A stretch of DNA of 64,000 bases from Plasmodium malariae (lineage: Eukaryota; Apicomplexa; Aconoidasida; Haemosporida; Plasmodiidae), in NCBI RefSeq assembly GCF_900090045.1, contig NC_041785.1:2631001-2695000 (forward strand). The letters are read 5' to 3'. The position numbers were made by a program, and so were the translations under genes. The notes beneath the pieces are model-generated. The model did not search any database and was not told the origin of the DNA. It saw only the letters and a program-made list of their open reading frames with translations. Below, one piece after another: positions 49,983-61,834 of the stretch (position 1 is the first letter of the stretch; every line of letters begins with the position of its first letter).

Positions 49983-52753
49983 ATGTGCTCATCCTTTACT
50001 ATATTTTTTATATTTTTCTACCTGGTATATATTTTGCTTTGTTCCAAACGCATAATATTCTATAATCATTAAAGGAAAATTATTAATATTAATTATTTTT
50101 AATGATATTTACATAAATATAATTTCATTAATTATAAAATCAAATAATATTATATATATTTTTGATGTAAAACAAAATTTTATAGAGTTTTTTTGTTAAC
50201 ATTCTTAAAAAAATAATAAGGAAAGATTGCACATTCGGTTCAATATGTGGTAGAACGTTATGCGTACACTATGGAGAAACAGAGTATTTTTTAAGACCAA
50301 CTGAAGAATTAAAAAGATTAAGGGAAAATTTTACATCTAACTACAACACAAAAAAGTTAGAATTAAAGGACTCACATAATATTCTCTATCGTAATAATTT
50401 GAAAAATCATAGTATGCTAAAAAAAAGAAAAAATATGTTACATAGACCAAACATAACAGATATAAACCTAGAAAAATATCATAATTTCATATCAGTTGAT
50501 AAACCCTTTATAGATTCTAAATTGAAAGGTAATAAAAAAGTTATAGTGGACAATAAACCACTGAAAACAGAGAGTACATTAAGAAAATTAAGAGAAAATT
50601 TGTTAAATAACCCATTTATAAGAGATTTAATGTTAAAAGAATTAGATAACATTTTATTAGGAAATGAATTTAATACTGAAAATGTATTAAAGGAATTAAA
50701 CAATAATATTTTATCTAATACAAAGGTAGGGCTATCAGAACTAAATATGCTAGAAAAAATTGTATTAAATAATAAACTACTTAAGGAATCAAAAATAAAA
50801 GAGTTAAAATCAATTCTGTTAAATAATAAGGCATTAACTGAATCTCAACTACTTGAATTAAAATTACTGGTAAGTGATATAATAAGTGACAATTCTAATT
50901 TAAAAGTTAACACTCAATCACGATATATAGATATTTTAAATAAAAGTTTCATAAATAGACATTATAGACTACCAAAAATAAGAGATACTTTAATGAGTAG
51001 AGATTTAAACAAAAAAAATATCTTGTTACATGAAGACGATTCTTTAAAAAAGATCGATATAACAAAAGATTACTTATCACCTAAGGATACTCCTACAGAG
51101 TCAATTCCTGTAACTAATAATAAGGAGTTGTTACAAAAAAAGAATTCTATTAGTGAAATTGACATTATCAATGAATGTTTATCAGATAAGGATGTCTCTA
51201 CAGAGGAAACCGACGTAACCGATAAAAAGGAGCTATTACAAAAAGATAATGCCATCAGTGAAATTAATAATACTAAGGAAAATTTATCACAAAGAGAAAT
51301 ACCTCCAAAGAATATTTCTGTAGCTAATAAAAAGGAGTTGTTACAAAAAAAGTTTTCCCTTAGTGAAATCGATACTATTGAGGAATGTTTATCATATAAG
51401 GATATTTCTATAGAGGAAACTGATGTAACGAATAAAAAGGAGTTATTGCTAAAAAAAGATTCCATAAGAGAAATTGATAATACAAAGGAAAATGTATTTC
51501 CAAAAGAAAAAAAATATACTATAGATATACACATGAATGATGGAAAAAAGGAATATGCTTTACAGAAAGAAAAAAATTATATTATAAATATACATATGAG
51601 CAAAGGGAAAAAGGAAAATATATTACCAAAAGGAAAAAAATATATTATGGATATAACTATGATTGATAAAGAAAAGGAAAAAGAATTACCCGAAGAGAAA
51701 AAATATATTATAGATTTACATATGAGTGATGGCATAAAGAAAGATGAATTATCACAAAAAAATTATACTTCATGTAAAAATAAAAAAAAGAAAGAAAAAC
51801 ATGTACCAAAAAAAAAGGCATGGAATATTGATTTGTTCATGAGTAAAAAATGGAAAAAAAAAAAGTTATTTAAAGAAAAAAAATGGCATATAAATATATT
51901 TATGAATGATAGGTCTAGGAATATTGAATTAATACGAGATATAAATCCTTTAAATATAATTGATGTAACAGTCAAGGATCCTTTGTATGAAGTAATGGAG
52001 GATTACCTTTTTGAAAGCGTCCTAGAAGCCAATGTTAAAAAAGAGCCTAATAAAATAAAATCTTTTTTAAAAAAAACAGCCATTTATTGTGCTCCTGTGA
52101 TAGCAGCATGCATTGCGCTACCACTTCTTACAGTATATTATATTAATGCAGCTGCTACAGACATAATTACTGAAGCTGTAAGTGCAGGTATATCAGAAGG
52201 GTTATCTGAATTGTCGTCTTGTACATTTTCTGCTATAACTGGATCTATTATACCTGCGTTAGGTCATCTCCCAAGTTTAACAGTTCCTGCATTTAAGGCA
52301 ATTTCAAATACTATAAGTTCTCCCGTAGAAAGTTTATGGGGAGGTTTATTTTCATTTGCAAGTAATGTTATGGATGCCTTTTCTGAAGCTGCAAAACAAT
52401 CTGATGGAGGTGTTTCCACATTTTTAAATGGTTTTCGAACTGGTGCTAGAAATGTTGCAAATTGTGCATTTACTACAGTCCCAAATAAAGCTTATTCTGC
52501 AGGTGTTTCAGCTGGTGTAAAAAATGCTATTATGCGGACTGTATTTCCATCATTAATTGCTATTTCTGTTCTAATTATATTTTTAGGTATTTATAAACTA
52601 CTATTATACCTAGGAAAAAAGGGAAAGTTAAATTTTCTCAATAATTATAAAAAAAAAGTGTTAAGTTCCTTAGAGAAAATTAAATTTCATAATAGAATAA
52701 ATATATGGAAAAAGAGTCGACATAAAAATTTTTTACATTTATATGATGAGTAA
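49983..52753 (+). CDS. Large repeat-containing exported protein, RIFIN-like C-terminal architecture
   Basis: Two-exon gene of 869 residues. Exon 1 (49983-50024) encodes MCSSFTIFFIFFYL and ends at a GTATAT donor. Exon 2 (50186-52753) follows a TTTTATAG acceptor; both junctions are phase 0, giving an N-terminal hydrophobic signal SFTIFFIFFYLSFFVNIL. GRTLCVHYGE at 36-45 is a relaxed PEXEL-like (RxL) export motif at the expected distance. The following regions are residues 150-250, a Leu/Asn-rich series of KEL-x-x-ILLNN-like units; about 305-450, alternating 35-residue KKELLQKK-SISEID units; about 450-591, 21-residue KKYIIDIHMSDGKK-like units that turn Trp/Lys-rich at the end; a hydrophobic segment at 646-665; an Ala/Gly/Ser-rich region with small-residue spacing to about 795; a membrane helix at 801-823; and a short basic tail. 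The last part recalls RIFIN/STEVOR layout (two hydrophobic segments, Ala/Gly-rich centre, basic tail), but I see no diagnostic RIFIN motif. Function is unknown, presumably at or beneath the host red-cell membrane. No stop interrupts it. Confidence 0.85.
50600..50900 (+). repeat. Leu/Asn-rich repeat region in the 50 kb gene
   Basis: Five or six diverged units of 16-20 residues built on K-E-L-x-x-x-L-L-N-N, for example LKELDNILLGNEF, LKELNNNILSNT, LEKIVLNNKLL and IKELKSILLNNKAL. Probably helical. This is repeat class 1 of three within the same protein. Confidence 0.65.
51040..51500 (+). repeat. 35-residue alternating repeats in the 50 kb gene
   Basis: Units starting KKELLQKK and SISEID recur every 35 residues (105 bases). 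Two subtypes alternate: A with ECLSDKDVSTEETDVT and B with TKENLSQREIPPKNISV. The order is B-A-B-A-B, with partial units at the ends, so the higher-order period is about 210 bases. Confidence 0.85.
51505..51920 (+). repeat. 21-residue repeats in the 50 kb gene
   Basis: Seven units with core K-K-Y-x-I-D-I-H-M-x-D-G-K-K, each about 21 residues (63 bases). Early copies have Tyr at position 3 (KKYTIDIHMNDGKK, KNYIINIHMSKGKK), a central copy is degenerate and Lys-rich, and the last two have Trp (KAWNIDLFMSKKWKK, KKWHINIFMNDRSRN). Confidence 0.85.
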
Positions 52754-55108
52754 ATTTCATGTACTCACATAAATAATCTCTGAAATATTGATACTATGAT
52801 TATTTATATATATGTTTGTCTATATTTTAATTAAAAATTTTTTTATATTTTAAATTTGAATTAGTATCTTTTTTTTCGTGAACACAATAATATTCAATCA
52901 GTATAAAATAATATTCTACATTATAGTATACACATACATAATTTTTATATGCTATATTTTATGGAATTTTTTTTATTTTAATTAATATTGTTTATGTATT
53001 TATTTAAGATATACTTGTTTCCTTGGTGAAAATATATACCCACAATATTACATATTAAAATTTTTAATATTTTTAATACTTTTTATTTACTTACACCTGA
53101 AATAAGTGCCTTAATTTTTTTTTTTTTTTGAATTATAGATAAATGAACCGGTTATTAGGTTTAGCTATTTGAATTTTTATTAAGCTTTAACTTAATATGC
53201 TTATTAATTAAAATTAAATATATGTTTGTTTTGTTTTATATAATTTAGTAGAATTTAGTGGAAATATTTTTTATATATTAGAACTTGTTTTAGTTTAAAA
53301 TATTTTCGTCTGATAGGCATTTGAACATGTTACTATTGGCCATATTTAAATAAATTGTACTGAACATTTTTAAGAATACGCGCTATTTTTCCTACATTTT
53401 GTTTTTACTTTTTAAAATTTTTGCATTCAGTAGCGTATTGATGATAATTAATAAAAGGTTCTATTATCTTTTAACTCTTTTTTTTTTCTTTGTTCTTATA
53501 TTGTTTAATTTATAACCACTTTATATTTGAATTTTTATATTATTAATAAAATAACATTAATTTAAATTTTTTCCTTTTAAAAATGTCTTTTTACTTTTAA
53601 TTTGTTGACACAGTTTGATTTGAACGTGAAAGAATAAATATATTTTTATATTAGATGAATTACAATGTATATATGTAGTTATATGGGAAGATTATATAAA
53701 ATAAGCAAATATTATGTTTAAGAGTTGTTATGTGCGAGTATATTTTTAAGTCAGAAAGCATCATTATGAGTGATGTAATAATTTTTTATAAAGTAATACA
53801 ATTATCGAATTATCAAATTTCAAATTATATACACAATCACTTGTATAACATTAAATACAGTAGCACTACTTTGAAATATGACAAACGAAAAGAACATATG
53901 CTTATTAAACTTAATGAAGCAATTAAATATATATATAAATTATATTTTTTAGCGAAGGAATAATATATATATTGGGTTGAACGAACAACAAAATGTTAAG
54001 AACATTGGTATACTAAGAAAACAAATAAAATTTAATATTTGAATTTTCTATTAAAGGAATTAGTCATTCAGTGTTTGTATCTGCGATGTAATAAATGGTA
54101 TAAGTTTCCTAAGAGTTTTTATATATAATGTTTTGCGTTAAATATATACTGATAAACGTAAATATAAATATTTGATATAATACGTTTAAAGTTATGATGA
54201 ACATTTACAAAATAAGAAGTTAGCAGAATAGAAATTAGAAATTTTATATTAATTTTAAAGAGTAATTATATAATAGATATAGGAAGTATATTAATGAAAA
54301 TTTATGCATGTATTTTTTCTAACAAGAAACATGTGTTTATTTAATTATATAGAGCATTATAGTAAAACTTGAAAATAGTAGGGTATGCGGTTAAGTATTA
54401 TAAGAATAGAAAATTAATGACGATATGGTGTTGGTTATTTAGTAAACACACAAATATATCTCTAAAGTAGAAAAAAAAAAAAATACTATAATTTCTAGTG
54501 TAAACAAAACTAATTATTGAATAATTATGTGTTATTCATTTAATATACTTGTAAATGTTAATAGTTGAAACATATTCTTGAAAATTAAAAAGAAAAAAGA
54601 CGATGTATATTTTCAAAAAAAAAATGCAAGATTTAATGTAATTTAATAAATTGCATATTGTCTTATTATTTAAACTTGAAAATGTTAACATTTTTCAACA
54701 TAAATATACTGCAGAAAAAAAAAAAATATATATATATATATATATCACAAGAAGGTATAATTTTACATAAAATAAGAAACATTAATAATTTAAACTAAGA
54801 ATTGGAATATATGTGATTTACTCACATAATTGGGTATATAGAATTACACTAAAACAATTTTTTAAGATGAAATATAAAAAAAAAAGAAGTAAAATATTTT
54901 ATAACTATATTAGGGGAATATATTTTTTTACCATTAAACATATAAAAAAATTTTCATATTCGAATTATTGTAATAAATTAAAAATATTGTGAGTTTAATT
55001 TTTTACAGGAAATGTTTTTATTTCACATTTATAATTAGGGATTATTATCATTATATCCAATAATTTTATATATATTAATTTAAAAATGTTGTATTATTCA
55101 ACTTAAGT
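52754..55108. other. AT-rich spacer
   Basis: No supported gene. A 77-codon open frame at 53,730-53,963 (plus) starts with ATG but has no signal segment, splice context or family motif, and is not called. The spacer contains an AT run at about 54,727-54,745 and scattered A tracts. Confidence 0.45.
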
Positions 55109-55949
55109 TCATGGCATCAAAATGGCTGATGCAGCGTTCATAGAAATATACGCTTTACAAATCATTATAAAAAGAGAAAGTACCAGATATGACGCAATCA
55201 CAGTTATAAGAATCACAAATGTAGAATATACATTATGTTCTTTCATGTAACTTAATATATTTTTAACTTTATTTTGAATTTTAAAGAAATAATAATTATT
55301 ATTTAAGCTGATTTGGAATAAATCTGATTCAATACTTGAATCTATGCTTTTTAAAATATTGGAGAAATTTTCATATTTTTCAATATTATTATAATGTTTT
55401 AAGGTCTGATCTTTTATTTTTACATCATTTTCATCTTTGGATGCACCCTTTTGTTTTTGAAAGTTTTTACGTTTTCTTAGATCATTAAATACTTGTTCAA
55501 AAAAATCACTTTATACTAAATTATTAAATCGTTTTCTAAATTCGTCATCTTGTTCTAATACTTTTAATCTTTCTCCAAATGCATCATCACTTTCATATAA
55601 CATACTATATATTCCCTTTTTTATCGTTTGATATTGTTGGTTTCCTGGTATTTTTGTTTCTCCATTAAGTAATCTACTAAATCTTATATTTAATGCATTA
55701 TTTCAATAACATTCCTTACCCCATGATTTACTATTGGTGTTTTCCTAAAAATAAAGGTACAAATTCAAAATTCAAAAATAGTATATTTATATATTATTTT
55801 AATAGAATTTTCTCATCATAAAAGTAGATATAAAATAACAAAAAAGAACAAAATCAGTTTAAATATAATAACTGTTGTACCTCTTCGAAATGTTTCAATG
55901 TACATATTAAAACAGAAAAAATAGTAGCTTTCGTAAAAAAGATGAGCAT
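55109..55949 (-). pseudogene. Pv-fam-d-like exported protein with two in-frame stops
   Basis: Exon 1 (55949-55881, 23 codons) reads MLIFFTKATIFSVLICTLKH then FEE, a hydrophobic signal segment ending at a GTACAA donor. Exon 2 (55744-55109, 212 codons including the stop) follows a TTTTAG acceptor; both junctions are phase 0. The SRLLNGE export-like motif (just after the intron), DDAFGERLKVL and DDEFRKRFNNL repeats identify the Pv-fam-d-like family and align with the gene at 1.2-2.1 kb. Two C-terminal hydrophobic parts follow, the clearer being STFVILITVIASYLVLSLFI. The frame has no insertion or deletion, but is broken by TGA at 55703-55705 (residue 37) and TAA at 55511-55513 (residue 101). This suggests recent loss, or two polymorphic or mis-called bases. 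The family name is inferred. Confidence 0.8.
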
Positions 55950-58900
55950 TATTTGTATTTTGCTTTATGGTAAATTTCTTTGAAGTTGTTATAACATTTG
56001 TAATAATGTACTAGGTTTACGTGAAAAATTAAGTAATAATTAATAAATTGTTGATTTATAATATGTTTTAATTATTATTTTATTTTTTGTCAATAAGGAA
56101 GATTTTTAGTTTTTTTTTTAAACAAGTAAAATAGTGGTATATACTGAAGCATAAAAAATGCAAAAATTTAGTGAAAGTTGCATTTTATTATATTAATTAA
56201 TATTGTTCAATTAAAACAAATTAAACCGTATTTAATAATTATTATAAGGATAAAACCATATAAAAATTATTATTTAATATGTAAATTTATTTAAAAATTA
56301 ACATTTATATAGTAGTATATATTGATATAATATTGTATTAATAAGAAAATAATAGGGGAATAGAGAATTAATGTAATAATGTATGCATTAGAATACATAA
56401 TATTTTTAGAACTAATATGCCTAAATTTGTTACATATTACATAATAATTTTTTTTAGAAACTATGAACTAACTTATACCATTGTAATGTTTTTTAAAATT
56501 AATTTTTATAAGTACTTTTAATGGAAAAACAGAATATAAGGAAACGCAAAATTATTACAATACATTACGTTTATATTAAATATAGTATTAGATTTAGATA
56601 TAATTTGATGTACATTAATTATTAAAAAATATGTTAATATAATTATACAGCATACCAGTATTTGTACCTTTATGTTATAAATAATATAGAAATTTTTCAT
56701 TTTGTTCAATAATTTGATATGATGTTCCATTGATTTCTTGCAGGAAGTATATATTTATATACGACCTCAATAATTCCAATGATATGGTGTTCAAAATAAT
56801 AAGAGTAAAATTTTAACTCAAATATACACTCCTTTGTAGAGATTTTAATAATATTTATAGGATGAATATAATAATAAAAAAAAAAAATAGATATAAAACA
56901 TTGTCCTTTTAAAATGTACATTTTAGTTTTCAAATTTTTTTTTATATTTATGTATAATTAATTTTTTCTTTTTAATTTTATATCAGTATTTTCATTTCAA
57001 TTTTTCTTTTTAGTGTTCTTATTTGTTTTTTATTAAATACTTTTATTGAAGCTGAATATTGGAAAATGGAATTTATGCAATATATGTGTACATTAAACCT
57101 ATTTCGACGACCTTTTCGTAGAATGAAATTTAATATAATATTAAAATTAGAAATAAAAAAAGAAAAGATATAGATGTATGTAAAGTTTGTATGAAACATT
57201 TAAATTACCTATTTATTTCTTTCATTTTTTTTTATTATACAAAATGTCTGCTATAGCGTATAAAAAATTGTATTTAAAATGTTTAAAAAATGTTTAGTTA
57301 AAATATTATTTTACAATTTTGTAGTTAAGAAAATTTAAATGTAAAAATATATCTAACAATATTAGAGTAAATGACTATTATATATATGATATCTTGGTAA
57401 AATCATATAAAATGAAAAAATGAAAAAAAAAAAATTACCTTTTTTACATGATATGTGCGCACTGTTTATGTATATATATATGTAGTACTAATAAAATCAA
57501 TAAGGAAAAATTAACTTCGTTAATAAAAAATCAGCATTTGTGTATTTTTACGGAAAAACTTTACTGAGAAAAAAACTTACGTTTGTTTAAATCTAAAAAA
57601 AAAAAAAAAAATAGTTGGGTTTAGGGTTATTTTTTAATTTTATTCTTATTTTTGTATTTTAATTTATTAGTTTATGTAAGCTGTTAAATATATAATTAAT
57701 TTTTAAAAGAAAATAAGCTTAAATTTTGTAGTTTTATGATATAAATAAGAACTTTTTTATGTTTATGGAATAAAAAGGCCAACACCAAATTAGACATACA
57801 TTCAAGCTTTCTTAAATTGTTATTTAAAGGTAAAAATTTAATTATTATTATATTGTTTTTTAAGCAATAACGATAGAAATTATTTCTGAGTGTTCTGAAA
57901 AATTTAATTTATTTTAGCATTTTTATATTTTTTATAACAAATGTAAATATTTCAAATAATTTTTATTTTAATAAAAAATAAAAAAATTTGTTTTATTATT
58001 TAAGACAATTAACCATTTTTACTTCAACGAAGTTAAAATAATTCATTAAAATTATAACAAGTGGAAAAAGTAATCACGATTTTATTGTATCTCAAAATAA
58101 TATAGTTTTTTTTCAAAAAACAAAAAACAATATAATAAAGAAAAACGAGATCCAAATAAAAATTAAAAATTATTTAATTTGTGAAAAAATATTTTTTAAA
58201 TATTATATTAGTTTTGTATAAATGGAAGTAATTTTTTGTAATGTACTCATTTTATTATAATAAAAAGTACTATATGTAAAATTTGGAATTGGCATCTGTA
58301 TTTAGTAATTTATTTTTGTTGATCAGGTTAAAAATACATAATGTTGGTATTATATATAAGTAAATTTATAAGGAAAAATTAATACTTTATTTTTATATTT
58401 TTTTTCTTTATCATATCATTTAAAACTCAACGTATATGTATAGAAGTATATGTACTTTTATAAATCTTCATGATAGAACAGAAAATAGTAAATAAAAACT
58501 TATGTCAATCTAATTAATATCTATTTACTAATTACAAGTATGAATCACATAATGAGTAATTTTTTCTTTACTATATTTATGATTTGTAAAAAGAAGTGGA
58601 TATGAAATATAAATAAAAACGACTTCTTATAATAAAATTTTTCTGATTTAACCCTTTGATATAGACATTCTAATGTTAGAAAAATATGGTATAATCACAA
58701 TATTCCATATTTTTTGTTTAATCGTTTTGCTTTGTTTTTTTATGCTGTTATATGTTTTATGTGTGAAAACAGGATTTTATTATTATGAGACTAAACACAT
58801 TCTTAATAAATAGTATTTATATCTTTTTGCTATAATTCGAATAATAAATCACCGAATTAGAAGAAAAAGATATATTTTGTTAGGTTTATTAATCTAGTTT
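55950..58900. other. AT-rich spacer
   Basis: No gene is supported. Minus-strand open frames between 56,518 and 57,199 are Ile/Tyr/Phe-rich A/T translations with no splice context. It contains the short telomere-like sequence at 57,617. Confidence 0.45.
57617..57629 (+). repeat. Telomere-repeat-like remnant
   Basis: GGGTTTAGGGTTA is one full and one nearly full copy of the Plasmodium telomere unit GGGTT(T/C)A, placed directly after a poly(A) tract. With GC this low, two adjacent GGGTT units are unlikely by chance, but the array is too short to be certain. Confidence 0.4.
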
Positions 58901-59510
58901 ATTATTAGTAATAAATGTGACGGAATTAAAGCATATATATAAAGGTAAATATATCGAAGGTTCCTTATTGAGTAAAAAGTTATCAGTAAACTATGAATTA
59001 GGATAATTAGATAATGAAAAGTAATCATAAAATGAAGAATAAAAAGGGAAAAAGAAAAATAGAAAAGACAAACTTAAGTTAGTAAAAATAAATGAAAGAG
59101 TTAACTCAAAGAAAAGACAAGAACTAATTCCATTAAAAGATATAGAAGAAATGAATAAATTAAAAATAAAAAAAAAATAAAATATTTTTTTAAATTCTGT
59201 GAAAGGGAATAAGTTTATTCCTATGAAAATATGTTCTACATTAAAACCATTTAAAGAAGATAGAAAATATATTTTGAAAAGTGAATATTAGATATGCTTA
59301 TATATATAGATGAATATAAAGATGTTCTAAGTTTTCATAAATGGTTTCAAAATAAAACAAAATTTTCTAATTATGGTATACTATGTAGTGTACCAGAATT
59401 AATGTTAGTAGTGTGGTGCTTTTGTTTTATAAGTGGATATTATTAAGTTGTAATATTTTATTGCGTCATAGGTGCAGTGTTTACCGAACTTTTCATAAAT
59501 ATTTTTAAAT
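58900..59510 (+). pseudogene. Decayed exported or fam-type gene
   Basis: Readable pieces are KLKLVKINERVNSKKRQELI then PLKDIEEMNKLKIKKK before a stop, SVKGNKFIPMKICSTLKPFK, and DEYKDVLSFHKWFQNKTKFS followed by NYGILCSVPELMLVVWCFCF. The last piece has the same layout (charged helix, YG, then a hydrophobic segment with Pro) as the region before the first membrane segment of the fam-l/fam-m copies, but the similarity is weak. There are multiple stops and frameshifts. Family assignment is uncertain. Confidence 0.45.
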
Positions 59511-61834
59511 AAGATTTATCTATAAATGAAACAAATATATCTAGTTATAACCAACATATTTTTCTCAACAACATTTATTATAAATTATACAACAATTTAA
59601 TGTATTCCTAGAGATAATATATCTTGAAGAAATATTATGTTGATTGTAATATTTATGAAGATACTAGAATATAATTAAACCTTTTGAATTACAATAAGAA
59701 AATTAATACGTATTCTTAAACTTTGTCAGAATTTGGATATGTTTTTTTTCTAATTTGCATATTATGGTATTTTTTCAGGACATAAACATGTTCCTGTTTA
59801 TTTTATATATATGAATATATAAATTTAATAATTCTATTAATTTATAATTTTTACCTTTTCTCAAAAACAAATTAGACGTTTCACAAAAAAATGAATATTA
59901 ATTATACATTATTTTTTCATTTTTTTGAATGTAGATAATTAACTTAAATTTTTTTCGATATTTTTAATAAATATAACATTTACAAAATGATTTACAAAAA
60001 AATAAATACTCCTAAAATTGGACAACTCAAATAATTATATAATAATTTAGAAAATATTTATTAAATGGAAGCTTTTAAGCTGTATAATTTTTATCGTTAC
60101 ATGCTTTTTATAGGATATATGATTAATTAATAACCTATGCTTATATATATATTTATGTATACACATATTTATATTGATTGAAAAAGTAAAAGGAATTCAA
60201 ATAATAGGACATTATTTGACACCACAAACAATTCTAGATATGCTTATAACTGTATATAGTATATATATTATATATATATGGGAGAATTCAATAAAAAAAT
60301 TAATTATATTATTCTTGTGTAATATAGATTAGAATAATATAAATTATAATTGAATTAAAAATTTATTGATTTATTAAATTTTTGTTTAATTAATTATTTT
60401 TTAGAATAGCAAACTTATTAGACTAATTTGTAATAAATTTTTATTATAGAATTATAAATATATATTTAATATAAAATATTTTTATATTTATCCATAATCA
60501 TTAAGTGAAACAAACAAGAAGAAAATAAAAAGATGGAATATAAATATTTATTCTTCTGTAGGAACATTTCATAGAATATATAATTCATATTATTTACATT
60601 AGTTACATAAAAGTATAATTTAACATACGAGTTAGTATTGAATTTCTATTTTAAATCAATATAATATAAATGGATCGTTCTCCCCACTATAAATTATTCA
60701 AGAAAAAAATTAAAACATTGAAGATATTCAAAAATTTTATTATGTATTATTTTACATGTTTCACAAGAATATTATTTTATCTTGTAATATTCTATATTAA
60801 AATTATTTTTTAAATTATCAAAATTATTAAAAACGCTTTTTAGTTAATTTATTAATACATTTTAATTTTACCTTTAATGTAATTATTTAGAGAGAACCTA
60901 CAAATTTGTATTATTCTTAAGGGGAAAAAAAAAAAAAATAAAATAAATTAATTTTACATATTTTAAAACATTTTATTGCTAAATAATAATATAAATTAAA
61001 CTTAAAAATTAAATTCTTCATAATATTTGATGAAAAAATAGAAATTGAGTTATTTTTTAGCTTATAAATGTATTTTTTTTTTTATAGATTACATAGTATA
61101 TTATAGATTCGCTTTTTTAAATATTTTATGGACAACAAAAAATGAATATGGTTAAATAGTAGCTGAAGTGTGCGTTATAATTATAATTAATATAAGATAA
61201 GATGTTCTGCAGCATGTTGCTATTTTCATTTATTAATACTATTATTGCTATTATTTTATTGTTATAATGATTAATATTTCTTAAGTCAATAACATGTTTT
61301 AGTGTATGTTCTAAAATTAGAATAATTAATAAGATACAATCATTATAATTAATAATTACTGATATAATATATAGAGAAATGTATTATGTACCTAATTCAA
61401 ATATTCAATATTGTGTATAAATTCAATATTTTCACATAATAGCAAATCTCATATCCTTGTTCTTATTTTATTGTGAAAACTGCTAAAAGAAAATTTATTT
61501 AAGGAAAACACTGTATTGCATAATTAAATAGTATGTTTTATTTATTTATGAATGAATTCAACTTATTTTTATTTTAAGGAAAGTTTTATTTTTTTTTAAA
61601 TAAGAACAAGATAAAAATAGTATATCAAATTTGTATGGTTATTTTTTTGTTGTCCAAGTTGTAAAGTTCATTATATTTATATACGTTTTATTACTTACAG
61701 TGCAATAATGAAATTTTTTTTTTTTTAAATAGATATAGAATATTTTATCCTTAGGAATATATTACGTGATTATTAAATTTTTCTTTATTGAACATACTAC
61801 AATTATAAAGATCTATATTTTATAGCAATAATAT
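59511..61834. other. AT-rich spacer
   Basis: No gene model. It holds A/T low-complexity DNA, an AT run near 60,262-60,280, and the fam 5' flank block at 61,380-61,460. Confidence 0.45.
61380..61460 (+). repeat. fam-l/fam-m 5' flank block, copy 3
   Basis: TGTATTATGTACCTAATTCA followed by GTGTATAAATTCAATATTTT matches 13,440-13,500 in sequence and in distance to the first exon (about 400 bases). Confidence 0.6.

Noticed and set aside
51070..51534. 154-codon minus-strand open frame
   Set aside because: Antisense shadow of the repeat region in the 50 kb gene. Its apparent repeats are the complement of the sense repeats.
53730..53963. 77-codon plus-strand open frame starting MCEYIFKSES
   Set aside because: Composition is slightly coding-like, but there is no signal, splice site, homologous copy or motif to support it.
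56518..57199. Three minus-strand open frames of 70-75 codons
   Set aside because: Overlapping frames in A/T spacer, rich in Ile, Tyr and Phe, with no family motif.
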